DNA of 64,000 nucleotides, taken from contig NZ_CP069370.1 in NCBI RefSeq assembly GCF_019623905.1, positions 1,302,001 through 1,366,000 of the forward strand. The letters are read 5' to 3'. The stretch is from Neotabrizicola shimadae (GTDB lineage Bacteria > Pseudomonadota > Alphaproteobacteria > Rhodobacterales > Rhodobacteraceae). Each line of letters begins with the position of its first letter. Within the stretch, counting starts at the first letter, position 1. Made by a program: the position numbers and the translations under genes. Below the pieces are notes generated by a model that was given only the letters and a program-made list of their open reading frames with translations, searched no databases and was not told the origin of the DNA. Of this stretch, positions 44,760 to 54,306 are shown in pieces.

Positions 44760-45893
44760 ATGCCCGATCCCCGCCAACCCATCCTCGGCCATCTCGGCGC
44801 CACCATCGCCGGCCCCCGCAACCCCGCGGTCGAGGCGCTGAACCCCGACATCCTGGTTCCCCCCGTCACCGACCACGGCGGCATGCCGAACCTGAAGTTC
44901 CCCTTCGCCCAGGCCCACAACCGCCTGGAAGACGGCGGTTGGGCGCGCGAGGTCACGCTGCGCGAGATGCCGGCGATGGAAGAGCTTGCCATCGTCAACA
45001 TGCGCCTCGGCCCCGGCGTCGTGCGCGAGATGCACTGGCACAAGGAGGCCGAATGGGCCTACGTCACCGAGGGCCGCGTGCGCTTCTACCTCGTGGACGA
45101 ACACCGCAACGTCCTTGTCGAGGATCTGGGCCCTGGCGACCTCTGGCTCGCCCCCGCCGGCATCCCCCATGCCATCCAGGCGCTGGAGGAAGGCACCGAA
45201 TTCGTTCTTGTCTTCAACGACGGCAACTTCTCGGAAAACGAGACGCTGCTTCTCACCGAACTCATGGCGCACATGCCGCGCGACGTGCTGGCCCGCAACT
45301 TCGGCATATCCGAAGACGCCTTCTCTGGCCTGCCACCGTCCGAAAAGTACATTTTCCGCCTGCCGGTCCCGCCCTCCATCGAAGAGGTCCGCGCCCAGCT
45401 TGGCGCCGCCACCATGACCGGGAAATACGTCTTCCGCGGCGCCGACATCCCCAAAAGCAAATGGCCCGGCGGCCAGACCCAGATCATCGACAGCACGAAC
45501 TTCACGCTCACGCCCATGGCCTTCCTGCTGATCGAGCTGGAGCCGGGCGGCATGCGCGAAATCCACTGGCACCCCGATTCTGACGAGATCCAGTATTACA
45601 TCTCGGGCCAGGGCCGCATGACCGTGTTCAACGCCGTCGCCAACGCCCGCACCTTCAACTTCAGCCCCGGCGACGTGGGCTATGTGCCCAAGAACCTGGC
45701 GCATTACATCGAAAACACAGGGACCGAGCCGCTTGTCGTGCTCAATGTCTTCTCGAAGGGCGATTACCGCGACATCTCGCTGAACCAGTGGCTCGCCCTG
45801 ACGCCGCCCGGCCTCGTGCGCGGCCATCTTGATGTCGACGACCGCCTGATGGGCGCGCTGCGCCCCACCCGCCAGCCCGTCGTGGGCGGCTAG
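44760..45893 (+). CDS. Bicupin oxalate decarboxylase-type enzyme
   Basis: A 377-residue bicupin. Cupin 1 has HWHKEAEWAY with Mn ligands His92, His94, Glu98 and later His137. Cupin 2 has HWHPDSDEIQYY with His269, His271, Glu276 and His315. The loop Ser158-Glu159-Asn160 matches the active-site lid of Bacillus oxalate decarboxylase, where the Glu supports decarboxylation to formate and CO2 rather than oxidation. No signal peptide is seen, so it is cytoplasmic. CAGGAG precedes the ATG. The usual EW in cupin 2 is EI here, so activity should be treated as probable. Confidence 0.88.
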   Translation: MPDPRQPILGHLGATIAGPRNPAVEALNPDILVPPVTDHGGMPNLKFPFAQAHNRLEDGGWAREVTLREMPAMEELAIVNMRLGPGVVREMHWHKEAEWAYVTEGRVRFYLVDEHRNVLVEDLGPGDLWLAPAGIPHAIQALEEGTEFVLVFNDGNFSENETLLLTELMAHMPRDVLARNFGISEDAFSGLPPSEKYIFRLPVPPSIEEVRAQLGAATMTGKYVFRGADIPKSKWPGGQTQIIDSTNFTLTPMAFLLIELEPGGMREIHWHPDSDEIQYYISGQGRMTVFNAVANARTFNFSPGDVGYVPKNLAHYIENTGTEPLVVLNVFSKGDYRDISLNQWLALTPPGLVRGHLDVDDRLMGALRPTRQPVVGG

Positions 45894-46029
45894 GCGCGAA
45901 CCGGGCAGGGCGACAGGGGCGGGGGCAGGGCGCCCCGTTCCTTCTGACACAGGCCTGTCACCTCGACCGACTATCCATGGCCTCCCACGCAGCCGCAGGG
46001 CGCCCGCGCCCGTGCCACAGGAGACCGCC

Positions 46030-47910
46030 ATGGACGACATGCCCCTTCACCGCCTGTCCTTCGACGAGATCGACGAACGCCGCAATCCTCGTCCCGCCGA
46101 ACAGGACTTCGACCGCGTCGTTGCCCGCGCCATGTCGCGCCGCGGCTTCATGGGCGTCCTCGCCTTCGGCTCTGCCGCCGCCGCCTTGGGGATCGGCCCG
46201 CTGCTGACCTCCACCGCCGCCCAGGCGCAGACCACCAGCCGTTTCCCCTTCACCCCCATCGGCATCTCGACCGATTTCGACATCCACGTGCCGGAAGGTT
46301 ATGCCTGGAAGCCGGTCGCGCGTTGGGGCGATGCGCTCTTCTCCGATGCCCCGGCCTTCGATCCGGCCAAGGGCACCACGACCGAAGGCCAGGCCCGCGC
46401 CTTCGGCGAAAACACCGACGGCATGGAACTGTTCGTCATCGACGGCCGCCAGGTCATCGCCGTCAACCATGAATATGTGAACCTCGACGTGAACCTGCCC
46501 GGCAACCCCGACGGCCTGCCGCTTTCGGCCGAAGATGTGCTGAAGCTGCAGAACGCCCAGGGCATCAGCGTGATGGAAGTCGCCGAAGGCCCCGATGGCT
46601 GGGCCATCGTGGTGGACAGCCCGCTCAACCGCCGCATCACCAACAACACGCCGATGACGCTGACCGGCCCCGCCGCCGGCCATGACCTGCTGAAGACCCC
46701 GGCCGACCCGACCGGCACCCAGGTCCTGGGCACGCTCAACAACTGCGGCGCGGGCCGCACGCCCTGGGGCACCTACCTGACCTGCGAAGAAAACTTCAAC
46801 GGCTACTTCGGCTCCACCGATGCCGCGCTGGCGCTGCCCGAGGCGTTCTCGCGCTACGGCATCGAGGTCGAAGGCGGCTATGGCTATGAAAAGTTCGACG
46901 CCCGCTTCGATCTGTCGAAGAACATCAACGAACCCAACCGCTTCGGCTATGTGGTCGAGATCAACCCGGCCGACCCGGCCTCGGTTCCGGTCAAGCACAC
47001 GGCGCTCGGCCGCTTCAAGCACGAGAATGCCGAACTGACGCTCGCCGCCGACGGGCGCGTGGTGGTCTACCTTGGCGATGACGAGCGCGGCGAATTCCTC
47101 TACCGCTGGGTCTCGGCCGCTCCCTACGTCGAAGGCGGCGATACCTCGCGCCTTCTCGAAGACGGCCAGCTCTATGTCGCGGTCTTCGCCGATGACATGA
47201 CCGGCAAGTGGGTCGCGCTCACCCCCGAAGCCACCGGCATGACCCCGGCGGAAATCGCCATCCACACCCGGATGGCGGGCTCCAAGGTGGGCGCCACCAC
47301 GATGGACCGCCCGGAATGGGTTGCCGTGAACCCCATCGCGGTCGAGGCCTACTGCGCGCTGACCAACAACACCAACCGCGGCGTCAAGCCGAATGCGGGC
47401 GGCGACGCCACGCCGGTCGGCGGGCCGAACCCGCGCGAAAAGAACGGCTTCGGCCAGATCGTTCGCTGGCGCCCGACAGGCGAGGATCATGCCGCCGAGA
47501 CCTTCACCTGGGACCTCTTCGTGATGGCGGGCAACCCCTCGGTGCATGAAGGGCCCTTTGCCGGTTCGGCCAACGTCAATGTCGGCAACATGTTCAACTC
47601 GCCCGACGGCATGTCCTTCGACTCGACGGGTCTGCTCTGGATCCAGACCGACGGCGACGACAGCAACGAGGGCGATTTCGCCGGCCAGGGCAACAACCAG
47701 ATGCTGATCGGCGATCCCGTCTCGGGCCAGATCGAACGGTTCCTGACCGGCCCGAATGGCTCCGAGGTCACGGGCCTCCTGTGGTCGGCCGACCGCAAGA
47801 CCGCCTTCGTCGGCATCCAGCACCCCGGCGGCAGCTGGCCCGATGGCACTGGCCTGCCGCGCTCCACCGTCATCGCCGTGTGGCGCACGGATGGCGCTCT
47901 GATCGGCTGA
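46030..47910 (+). CDS. PhoX family (DUF839) phosphatase-like protein, Tat-exported
   Basis: A 626-residue protein with a twin-arginine signal: SRRGFMGVLAFGSAAAALGI with Arg37-Arg38, cleavage near residue 66 after AQA. The rest matches the PhoX/DUF839 beta-propeller: HEYVNLDVN, GRTPWGTYLTCEENFNGYFG, a GDDERGEFLYRW stretch and CALTNNTNRG. PhoX enzymes are Ca2+/Fe3+ alkaline phosphatases in the periplasm. No convincing Pho box is present; an ACAGGCCTGT palindrome lies about 75 bases upstream. The start has CAGGAG 7 bases before it. Confidence 0.88.
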   Translation: MDDMPLHRLSFDEIDERRNPRPAEQDFDRVVARAMSRRGFMGVLAFGSAAAALGIGPLLTSTAAQAQTTSRFPFTPIGISTDFDIHVPEGYAWKPVARWGDALFSDAPAFDPAKGTTTEGQARAFGENTDGMELFVIDGRQVIAVNHEYVNLDVNLPGNPDGLPLSAEDVLKLQNAQGISVMEVAEGPDGWAIVVDSPLNRRITNNTPMTLTGPAAGHDLLKTPADPTGTQVLGTLNNCGAGRTPWGTYLTCEENFNGYFGSTDAALALPEAFSRYGIEVEGGYGYEKFDARFDLSKNINEPNRFGYVVEINPADPASVPVKHTALGRFKHENAELTLAADGRVVVYLGDDERGEFLYRWVSAAPYVEGGDTSRLLEDGQLYVAVFADDMTGKWVALTPEATGMTPAEIAIHTRMAGSKVGATTMDRPEWVAVNPIAVEAYCALTNNTNRGVKPNAGGDATPVGGPNPREKNGFGQIVRWRPTGEDHAAETFTWDLFVMAGNPSVHEGPFAGSANVNVGNMFNSPDGMSFDSTGLLWIQTDGDDSNEGDFAGQGNNQMLIGDPVSGQIERFLTGPNGSEVTGLLWSADRKTAFVGIQHPGGSWPDGTGLPRSTVIAVWRTDGALIG

Positions 47911-47924
47911 CATAGGGTCAGCAT

Positions 47925-47949
47925 CCGGGGCGCCGCACAGGCGCCCCGG
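47925..47949 (+). terminator. Hairpin after the PhoX-like gene
   Basis: A 10-bp perfect stem CCGGGGCGCC (47925-47934) with GGCGCCCCGG (47940-47949), loop GCACA, lies between the convergent PhoX-like and VOC genes. There is no T-run on either side, so it may work bidirectionally with Rho or protect mRNA ends. Confidence 0.6.
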
Positions 47950-47963
47950 CATCGTCCTGCGGT

Positions 47964-48359
47964 TCAGCCGCCGCTGCGCGGCTGGATCAGGTCCCAGCGA
48001 TTGCCGAACGGGTCGCGCCAGACCGCGACCTGCCCATAGATTTCGTCGCGCGGGTCTTCTTCGAAGATCACGCCCGCCGCGCTCATCCGCGCATGGTCGC
48101 GGTCGAAGTCGTCCGTCATCAGGAACAGGAAGACCCGCCCGCCCGTCTGGTTTCCGATGGCCGCCACCTGCTCCGGCCCCTCGGCGCGCGCCAGCACCAG
48201 CCGTACCCCGCCGCCCGGCGGCTCCACCGTCACCCACCGCTTGCCGCCTTGCGGGACATCCTCGATCAGCCGGAACCCCATGACCCCGGTGTAGAAGGCA
48301 ATGGCCGGCTCATACTCCGGCACCACCAGCGCAAGGGCAGAGATTCGGGCCCGCGACAT
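47964..48359 (-). CDS. VOC family protein (glyoxalase/extradiol-type)
   Basis: A 131-residue single-repeat-pair VOC protein: ISALALVVPEYEPAIAFYTGVMGFRLIEDVP, VRLVLARAEGPEQ, then VFLFLMTDDFDRDHARM and GQVAVWRDPFGNRWDLIQP. The terminal PFGNRWDLIQP with its metal-position residues is typical of glyoxalase/bleomycin-resistance-like proteins. The substrate is unknown; it does not look like methylmalonyl-CoA epimerase. Start ATG 48359 has GGAGGAG 6 bases upstream. It is divergent from pepN across a 342-base structured gap. Confidence 0.85.
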   Translation of the reverse strand: MSRARISALALVVPEYEPAIAFYTGVMGFRLIEDVPQGGKRWVTVEPPGGGVRLVLARAEGPEQVAAIGNQTGGRVFLFLMTDDFDRDHARMSAAGVIFEEDPRDEIYGQVAVWRDPFGNRWDLIQPRSGG

Positions 48360-48499
48360 CGGCGCTCCTCCGGGTGAACTGCGCTCAGCCTTGCCCGAAC
48401 CGTTCCCCTCGGCAACCCCGGTCTTCGCCGCCATCCCCGGACGGCGGATCCCCGGTGCACAGGACACGTGCGCGCTATGTCCGTCTCGCCCATCCCGTC

Positions 48500-48570
48500 C
48501 GCGGTCTGGGCATCGGGCAGGTCGCCCCCGCTCCGACCTGCCCGCGGATGGCACGAGGCGACAGACCGCG
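48500..48570. other. Nested double-stem structure upstream of pepN
   Basis: An outer 9-bp stem (CGCGGTCTG 48500-48508 with CAGACCGCG 48562-48570) encloses an inner 11-bp stem (48514-48524 with 48534-48544, built on GGGCAGGTCG) with loop CCCCCGCTC. All pairs are Watson-Crick. It could be an RNA structure in either transcript or a DNA cruciform-like operator. It lies 6 bases from the dispersed element. Confidence 0.5.
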
Positions 48571-48576
48571 CAAAGT

Positions 48577-48650
48577 GTTAAGTCCAAGTTAATGCGGCTT
48601 CGCAAGCCATTGATAACAAACGATGTGGCAAAGCGTCCGAGCTCGGACGC
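48577..48650 (-). repeat. 74-bp dispersed intergenic element, copy 2 (intact)
   Basis: Read on the minus strand it is the 18-bp GCGTCCGAG palindrome (48650-48633), 18 variable bases, ATCAATGGCTTGC (one mismatch to copy 1), 9 variable bases and TTAACTTGGACTTAAC (48592-48577). Block order and spacing are identical to copy 1 at 12252. The final block is TTAA-N7-TTAA, the CtrA spacing. Here the element lies between divergent genes, about 50 bases before the pepN start. Confidence 0.85.
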
Positions 48651-48701
48651 CCCTTGCGCCCGGCGCCGGATCGCCTAGCTTGGGCCTGACAGGAGGCCCC
48701 G

Positions 48702-51251
48702 ATGACCAGCGATCCCCAGCCCGTCCACCTATCCGACTACCGCCCCTTCCCCTTCCGGGTCGAAGGGGCGGAGCTGACCTTCCGCCTGAACCCATCGGCC
48801 ACCCGGGTCCTGTCCCGCCTCCACCTCGTCCGACAGGCCCCCGGCGACCTGCGGCTCGACGGCGAGCGGCTGGAGGTCCTGTCCCTCTCCCTGAACGGCC
48901 AGCCCCTTTCCCTCACACCCGATGCCACCGGCCTCACCATCCCCGCGGCCCTGATCCCCGAGGGCCCCTTCACCTTCGAGGCCGAGGTCCGCATCGACCC
49001 CGCCGCCAACACCGCCCTGGAAGGGCTCTACATGTCGGGCGGCATGTACTGCACCCAGTGCGAGGCCGAAGGCTTCCGCAAGATCACCTTCTACCCCGAC
49101 CGCCCCGACGTGATGGCCCCCTTCCGGGTCCGCATCGAAAGCGACCTGCCGGTCCTTCTGTCCAACGGCAACCCGGTGGCGCAGGGCACAGGCTGGGCCG
49201 AATGGCACGACCCCTGGCCGAAGCCCGCCTATCTCTTCGCCCTGGTCGCGGGCGACCTGGTGGCCCACCGGGCCGACTTCGTCACAAGGTCCGGCCGGCC
49301 CGTCGACCTCGCGATCTGGGTCCGCCCCGGCGACCAGGACCGCTGCGCCTATGCCATGGACAGCCTGATCCGGTCGATGCGGTGGGACGAAGAGGTCTAT
49401 GGCCGGGAATACGACCTCGACGTCTTCAACATCGTGGCCGTGGACGACTTCAACATGGGCGCGATGGAGAACAAGGGGCTGAACATCTTCAACTCAAAGT
49501 ACGTCCTGGCCAGCCCCGAGACGGCGACCGACGACGACTTCGCCCGCATCGAGGCGATCATCGCCCACGAATACTTCCACAACTGGACCGGCAACCGCAT
49601 CACCTGCCGCGACTGGTTCCAGCTCTGCCTAAAGGAGGGACTGACGGTCTTCCGCGACCAGCAGTTCTCGGGCGACATGCGCTCCCACGCGGTCAAGCGG
49701 ATCGAGGACGTGCTGACGCTGCGCGCCCGCCAGTTCCGTGAGGATGCGGGGCCGCTGGCACATCCGGTGCGGCCCGACAGCTATGTCGAGATCAACAATT
49801 TCTACACCGCCACCGTCTACGAAAAGGGCGCCGAGGTCATCGGCATGCTGAAGCGCCTGGTGGGCGACGAGGGCTATGCCACCGCGCTGGACCTCTATTT
49901 CACCCGCCACGACGGCGAGGCCGCGACCATCGAGGACTGGCTGAAGGTGTTCGAGGATGCCACGGGCCGCGACCTGACCCAGTTCGCCCGCTGGTACACC
50001 GATGCCGGCACGCCGCGCGTGACCGTCTCGGACGACTGGCAGGACGGCACCTATACCCTGACCTTCCGGCAGGAGACCCAGCCCACGCCGGGCCAGCCCG
50101 AGAAGCCGCCGCGGGTGATCCCCATTGCTGTCGGCCTTCTGAACCCCAACGGCGACGAGATTGTGCCCACCACGGTGCTCGAGATGACCGAGGCCGCCCA
50201 ATCCTTCCGCTTCGAAGGGCTTGCCGCGAAACCCGTCCCTTCGATCCTGCGCGGCTTCTCTGCCCCCGTGGTGCTGGACCGCAAGGCCAGCCCCGAAGAG
50301 CGCGCCTTCCTTCTGGCCCATGACACCGACCCGTTCAACAAGTGGGAGGCCGGACGGGCGCTGGCCAAGGATGTTCTCGCCCGCATGGTGACCGAGGGGG
50401 CGGAACCCGGCCCAGACTGGCTGGATGCACTCGCAAGGGTGGCGCTGGACGAAAGCCTTGACCCCGCCTTCCGCGCGCTGGCCCTGCGCCTGCCCGGAGA
50501 GGATGACATGGCCCAGACCCTGCACGAGGCCGGCGTCACGCCCGACCCGCAGGCGATCCACGCGGCCCGCCGCCGCATGGGCCGTGCACTGGCCCTGCGG
50601 TTGCGACCGCAACTCCCCGCGCTGTTCGATACGCTGCGCGAGCCCGGCCCTTTCACGCCCGACGCCCGCGCCGCCGGACGACGCGCCCTGCGTCTTGCCG
50701 CCCTGTCGCTGCTGACACGGCTGGACGAGGGGCAGGCGGCGGCCTCCGCCTACCGCGCCGCCGACAACATGACCGAGGAGGTCGGCGCGCTCGCCTGCCT
50801 TCTGGACATCGGCCGCGGACAGGAAGAATTGGGTCTTTTCCAGGCCCGCTGGCAGGGCGACCGCAACGTGATGGACAAGTGGTTCGCCCTGCAGGTGCTT
50901 CATGCGGCACCGGGCGAGGCCGCGGCAACCGCCGAGCGGCTGACACGACACCCGCAGTTCGACATGAAGAACCCCAACAGGTTCCGGTCGGTCATGGGGG
51001 CCCTGTCGGGCAACCATGCCGGGTTCCACCACATATCCGGCGCGGCATACCGGCTGACGGCGGACTGGCTGATCCGGCTGGATCCGGTCAACCCGCAGAC
51101 GGCGGCACGGATGTCCACGGCCTTCGAGACCTGGGCGCGATATGACGCCGACCGGCAGGCCATGATCCGGGGCGAGTTGCAGCGCATCCTCGCCGCGCCC
51201 GGCCTGTCGCGCGACCTGGGCGAGATGGCGGGGCGGATGCTGGGCGACTGA
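48702..51251 (+). CDS. pepN: Aminopeptidase N
   Basis: An 849-residue M1-family zinc aminopeptidase, the bacterial PepN form. The GAMEN substrate motif ([17 protein letters not shown]) is followed by HEYFH (His289, Glu290, His293) and zinc ligand Glu312 in [13 protein letters not shown]. The C-terminal DUF3458 region has the usual [20 protein letters not shown] near residue 765. It removes N-terminal residues from peptides in the cytoplasm; no signal peptide is present. AGGAGG precedes the ATG by 5 bases. Confidence 0.97.
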   Translation: MTSDPQPVHLSDYRPFPFRVEGAELTFRLNPSATRVLSRLHLVRQAPGDLRLDGERLEVLSLSLNGQPLSLTPDATGLTIPAALIPEGPFTFEAEVRIDPAANTALEGLYMSGGMYCTQCEAEGFRKITFYPDRPDVMAPFRVRIESDLPVLLSNGNPVAQGTGWAEWHDPWPKPAYLFALVAGDLVAHRADFVTRSGRPVDLAIWVRPGDQDRCAYAMDSLIRSMRWDEEVYGREYDLDVFNIVAVDDFNMGAMENKGLNIFNSKYVLASPETATDDDFARIEAIIAHEYFHNWTGNRITCRDWFQLCLKEGLTVFRDQQFSGDMRSHAVKRIEDVLTLRARQFREDAGPLAHPVRPDSYVEINNFYTATVYEKGAEVIGMLKRLVGDEGYATALDLYFTRHDGEAATIEDWLKVFEDATGRDLTQFARWYTDAGTPRVTVSDDWQDGTYTLTFRQETQPTPGQPEKPPRVIPIAVGLLNPNGDEIVPTTVLEMTEAAQSFRFEGLAAKPVPSILRGFSAPVVLDRKASPEERAFLLAHDTDPFNKWEAGRALAKDVLARMVTEGAEPGPDWLDALARVALDESLDPAFRALALRLPGEDDMAQTLHEAGVTPDPQAIHAARRRMGRALALRLRPQLPALFDTLREPGPFTPDARAAGRRALRLAALSLLTRLDEGQAAASAYRAADNMTEEVGALACLLDIGRGQEELGLFQARWQGDRNVMDKWFALQVLHAAPGEAAATAERLTRHPQFDMKNPNRFRSVMGALSGNHAGFHHISGAAYRLTADWLIRLDPVNPQTAARMSTAFETWARYDADRQAMIRGELQRILAAPGLSRDLGEMAGRMLGD

Positions 51252-51283
51252 TCTGGCTCGCTGCGCCAGCTCCGGCCGGGGAC

Positions 51284-51353
51284 GGGGGGCTGTCTGCCCC
51301 CCGGTCGCCCGTTCCGGGCGACTCCCCCCGAGGATATTTGGGAACAGAAGAAG
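51284..51353. repeat. Double hairpin with GAGGATATTTG tail between pepN and prfA
   Basis: GGGGGGC/GCCCCCC around TGTCT (51284-51302) is followed by GTCGCCC/GGGCGAC around GTTCC (51304-51322), then CCCCCCGAGGATATTTG and an A-rich AACAGAAGAAG tail. I recall this C-run plus GAGGATATTTG plus AGAAGAAG tail as a common intergenic sequence in Rhodobacteraceae; only one copy is seen here. It may terminate pepN and, by its purine-rich end, supply the prfA leader. Confidence 0.55.
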
Positions 51354-51403
51354 GGCAGGGGCGGGGTCTTGACCGCGGGCGCGGGCTGCGGTCAAAGGCC
51401 GGC

Positions 51404-52459
51404 ATGGTGCCTGCCGAGAAACTCGATCAGATCGTGGCGCGCTTCGAATATCTCGAGGCGCGGCTGAACGCGGGTGCGGCGCCTGCCGAGATTGCCGCGA
51501 TCAGCCGGGAGTATTCCGAACTGAAGCCGGTGGTGGACCAGATCTTTGCCTTTCGGCGCGCAGAGAGCGATCTGGCCGAGGCACAGGACTGGTTGTCCGA
51601 CCCCGAGATGAAGGCGCTGGCCGAGGACGAGATTCCGAAACTCAAGGCCCGCCTGCCCGAACTGGAACAGGCGCTGCGCATCGCCCTTCTGCCAAAGGAC
51701 GCGGCGGATGCGCGGCCCGCCATCCTGGAAATCCGTCCCGGCACCGGGGGCGACGAGGCAAGCCTTTTCGCCGCGGATCTGGCGCGCATGTACCAGCGCC
51801 ACGCCGAACGCATGGGATGGCGCTTCGATGTGCTGGAAAGCCAGACGTCCGACCTGGGCGGCATCAAGGAATTCACCGCCCATGTTCAGGGCGAAGGCGT
51901 CTATGCCCGGCTGAAGTACGAAAGCGGCGTGCATCGTGTCCAGCGCGTGCCCGAGACAGAGGCGAGCGGGCGCATCCATACCTCGGCCGCGACCGTGGCC
52001 GTCCTGCCCGAGGCAGAAGAGGTGGACATCGACATCCCGGCCAGCGACATCCGCATCGACACCATGCGATCTTCGGGGGCGGGCGGGCAGCACGTCAACA
52101 CCACCGACTCGGCCGTGCGCATCACCCACCTGCCAACCGGCATCGTCGTAACCTCGTCCGAAAAGTCGCAGCATCAGAACCGCGCCATCGCCATGCAGGT
52201 GCTGCGGGCGCGGCTTTACGAGATGGAGCGCGAGCGGCTGCACTCCGAACGCGCGGCGGACCGAAAATCGCAGGTAGGCTCGGGCGACCGCAGCGAGCGC
52301 ATCCGCACCTACAACTTCCCGCAGGGCCGGATGACCGACCATCGCATCAATCTGACGCTCTACTCGCTTGGGCAGATCATGGATGGCGACCTGACCACGG
52401 TGATTGACGCGCTGGTCGCCGATGACCAGGCCGGCAAGCTCGCCGAGATGGGCGCATGA
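51404..52459 (+). CDS. prfA: Peptide chain release factor 1
   Basis: A 351-residue class I release factor reading UAA/UAG. The anticodon-like PET tripeptide (183-185) identifies RF1 rather than RF2. The GGQ motif (227-229 in [10 protein letters not shown]) triggers peptidyl-tRNA hydrolysis; its Gln is the PrmC target. [20 protein letters not shown] is the conserved C-terminal block. The start at 51404 matches family length; a longer frame from 51338 adds unrelated residues. Its stop overlaps prmC as ATGA. Confidence 0.96.
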   Translation: MVPAEKLDQIVARFEYLEARLNAGAAPAEIAAISREYSELKPVVDQIFAFRRAESDLAEAQDWLSDPEMKALAEDEIPKLKARLPELEQALRIALLPKDAADARPAILEIRPGTGGDEASLFAADLARMYQRHAERMGWRFDVLESQTSDLGGIKEFTAHVQGEGVYARLKYESGVHRVQRVPETEASGRIHTSAATVAVLPEAEEVDIDIPASDIRIDTMRSSGAGGQHVNTTDSAVRITHLPTGIVVTSSEKSQHQNRAIAMQVLRARLYEMERERLHSERAADRKSQVGSGDRSERIRTYNFPQGRMTDHRINLTLYSLGQIMDGDLTTVIDALVADDQAGKLAEMGA

Positions 52460-53286
52460 CGCTGGCAGAGGCCCTGCGTGCGGGGGCCGCACGGCTGGCC
52501 GCCGCAGGAATCGAGGGTGCGGCGGGCGATGCGCGGGTGCTTCTGTGCCACGCAAGCGGGATTGCGCCGGGGCGGCTGACGCTGCACCTGCCAGACGCGC
52601 TTACGCCCGAGGCCGAGGGGCGGTTCGCAGACGCGCTTGCGGCGCGCGCGGCGCGCCAGCCGGTGGCGCAGATTACCGGGCAGAGGCTGTTCTGGGGGCG
52701 TGCCTTCCGCGTGACGCCCGATGTGCTGGACCCGCGCCCCGAGACCGAGATTCTGGTTGCCGCCGCGTTGGAGGTGCCTTTCGAGCGCGTACTGGACCTC
52801 GGCACCGGTTCCGGGGCGATCCTTCTGAGCTTGCTGGCCGACCGGCCCATGGCACGCGGGATCGGCGTAGACCTGTCACCCGCGGCCCTGGCCGTGGCGC
52901 GGGCCAATGCAACGGCTCTTGGACTGGAGGCGCGGGCAGAGCTGCGCCAGTCGGACTGGTTCGCCGGGGTGGCAGAGACGGAGTTCGACCTGATCGTCTC
53001 GAACCCGCCCTACATCGCGGATGACGAAATGGCTGGCCTGGCACCCGAGGTGCGCGATTGGGAACCCCGTCTTGCCCTGACGCCGGGTGGCGACGGCTTG
53101 GATGCCTATCGCCACATTGCCGCCCGGGCGGCCGGTCACCTTGTGCCGGGCGGGCGTCTCATGGTCGAGATCGGGCCGACGCAAGGCTTGGCGGTGGCGG
53201 GCCTCTTTCAGGCGGCGGGTCTGCGGGATGTGCAGGTCCGGCCGGATCTGGACGGCCGCGACCGTGTGGTGATCGCGCGGGCCTGA
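52456..53286 (+). CDS. prmC: Release factor glutamine methyltransferase
   Basis: A 276-residue SAM methyltransferase that methylates the Gln of the GGQ motif in release factors. Motif I is DLGTGSG (114-120), preceded by [11 protein letters not shown], and the catalytic NPPY lies at 183-186 ([11 protein letters not shown]). The N-terminal helical domain recognises the release factor. The 4-base overlap with prfA couples enzyme and substrate synthesis, as in many bacteria. Confidence 0.95.
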   Translation: MTLAEALRAGAARLAAAGIEGAAGDARVLLCHASGIAPGRLTLHLPDALTPEAEGRFADALAARAARQPVAQITGQRLFWGRAFRVTPDVLDPRPETEILVAAALEVPFERVLDLGTGSGAILLSLLADRPMARGIGVDLSPAALAVARANATALGLEARAELRQSDWFAGVAETEFDLIVSNPPYIADDEMAGLAPEVRDWEPRLALTPGGDGLDAYRHIAARAAGHLVPGGRLMVEIGPTQGLAVAGLFQAAGLRDVQVRPDLDGRDRVVIARA

Positions 53287-53547
53287 CGAGGGTGGGGCGC
53301 GCTGGCCACAGGCGGCGGCCAATTGGGGCATGGCAGGCCGAAACCGCGGATCGGCGGTGGGACCAGCCGAAATTCTGCTTGTCAGACCGGGGATGAGGTG
53401 TTTATTGGGGCCATCGTGACGGTGAGGGCGATGACCGCCTTCCCGCGCGTGCAGCCGGACTTGCCCCCTTTTGCCCGTTTTCAGGGTGCCGCGCCGATGA
53501 CGGTGCAGGGGAGGGGGCAGACGGTCCCTTCTGGATCAAAGGACAAG

Positions 53548-54303
53548 ATGCGCTCTTCCAAGTCCCGCTCGCGTTCCAAGGCGAACCGCCCGCGCACCCT
53601 GGGCAACATCATCAACCGGGTTTTCGATTCTTCGGGCCCCGAGGGCAAGGTTCGCGGCACGCCGCAGCAGATCATCGAGAAATACCTCATCCTCGCCCGC
53701 GACGCGCAACTGTCGAACGACCGCGTCGCCGCCGAGAATTTCCTGCAACATGCCGAGCATTACACGCGCCTTCTGAGCGAGGCGCAGCGCGAGATGGCGG
53801 CCGAGCAGGAAGCCCGGCAGCAGCAGTTCCAGCAGAACAACCAGAACCGTGATCAGCAGAACCGCGATCGCGGCGACCGCAACGATCGCCGCGACGGGGG
53901 GGAGTATCGCGACCAGCGTGAACCGCGCTTCGATCAGGGCCGCCCGGATTATGCCGGCACCACCGAATTGATCGAGATCGCCTCTGGCGCCGATGTGATC
54001 GACCTGTCCGGCGACGATGACGCGGGCCTTGTGGAAACGCCCGAGGCTTTCGCCGAAGCTCCGTCGGCCGAGCCTGCGGCGCCGGTGGCGGAAGAACCCG
54101 CACCCAGGCCCGAACGCGCCGAACGGCCCCCTCGTGGCGAGCGTCCGCCGCGCGCCGACCGCGCCCCGAAGGCCGAAAAGCCGAAAGCCGAGGCCGAGGG
54201 TGACGCCCCCGAAAAGGCCGACCGTGGTCCCCGCCGTCCGCGCGGCCCGCGCAAGCCCAAGGCCGAAGGCGCCCCGGAAGCCAAGCCCGAAGCGGCCGAA
54301 TAA
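53548..54303 (+). CDS. DUF4167 protein with long disordered tail
   Basis: A 251-residue protein. Residues 1-95 are the DUF4167 domain typical of alphaproteobacteria (RPRTLGNIINRVFDSSGPEGKVRGTPQQIIEKYLILARDAQ). The rest is low complexity: a Gln/Asn/Arg-rich part (about 95-130, QQFQQNNQNRDQQNRDRGD), an acidic middle, and a Pro/Arg/Lys/Ala-rich end. Such tails suggest RNA or polyanion binding; function is not established. ATG 53548 follows AAAGGACAAG; an upstream extension to 53323 is rejected. The 261 bases before it show no secure promoter. It converges on rsmA with 3 bases between stops. Confidence 0.85.
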   Translation: MRSSKSRSRSKANRPRTLGNIINRVFDSSGPEGKVRGTPQQIIEKYLILARDAQLSNDRVAAENFLQHAEHYTRLLSEAQREMAAEQEARQQQFQQNNQNRDQQNRDRGDRNDRRDGGEYRDQREPRFDQGRPDYAGTTELIEIASGADVIDLSGDDDAGLVETPEAFAEAPSAEPAAPVAEEPAPRPERAERPPRGERPPRADRAPKAEKPKAEAEGDAPEKADRGPRRPRGPRKPKAEGAPEAKPEAAE

Positions 54304-54306
54304 GCT

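Larger units (their letters stand above)
48360..48701. other. 342-base intergenic region between the VOC gene and pepN
   Basis: No convincing gene lies here; ORFs that extend into it lack ribosome-binding sites and family resemblance. From left to right it holds the VOC gene's ribosome-binding site, about 130 bases without clear signals, a nested double stem at 48500-48570, the 74-bp dispersed element at 48577-48650, and the pepN leader with an AGGAGG site near 48691. Both divergent promoters must lie here but I cannot place them securely. Confidence 0.7.

Noticed and set aside
45945-45975. Possible Pho box before the PhoX-like gene
   Set aside because: Only one CTGTCAC half-site is present; the second half-site at 11-bp spacing is missing, so phosphate control cannot be claimed.
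45958-48237. 759-codon frame antisense to the PhoX-like gene
   Set aside because: Same cause: codon-position GC bias of the PhoX-like gene leaves the opposite strand open. Its last 90 codons run out of frame through the VOC gene.
47964-48359. VOC protein considered as the missing methylmalonyl-CoA epimerase
   Set aside because: Size fits, but the conserved epimerase start (LNHVAIAV-like) and the paired metal-ligand pattern are absent, and it is 36 kb from the pcc locus.
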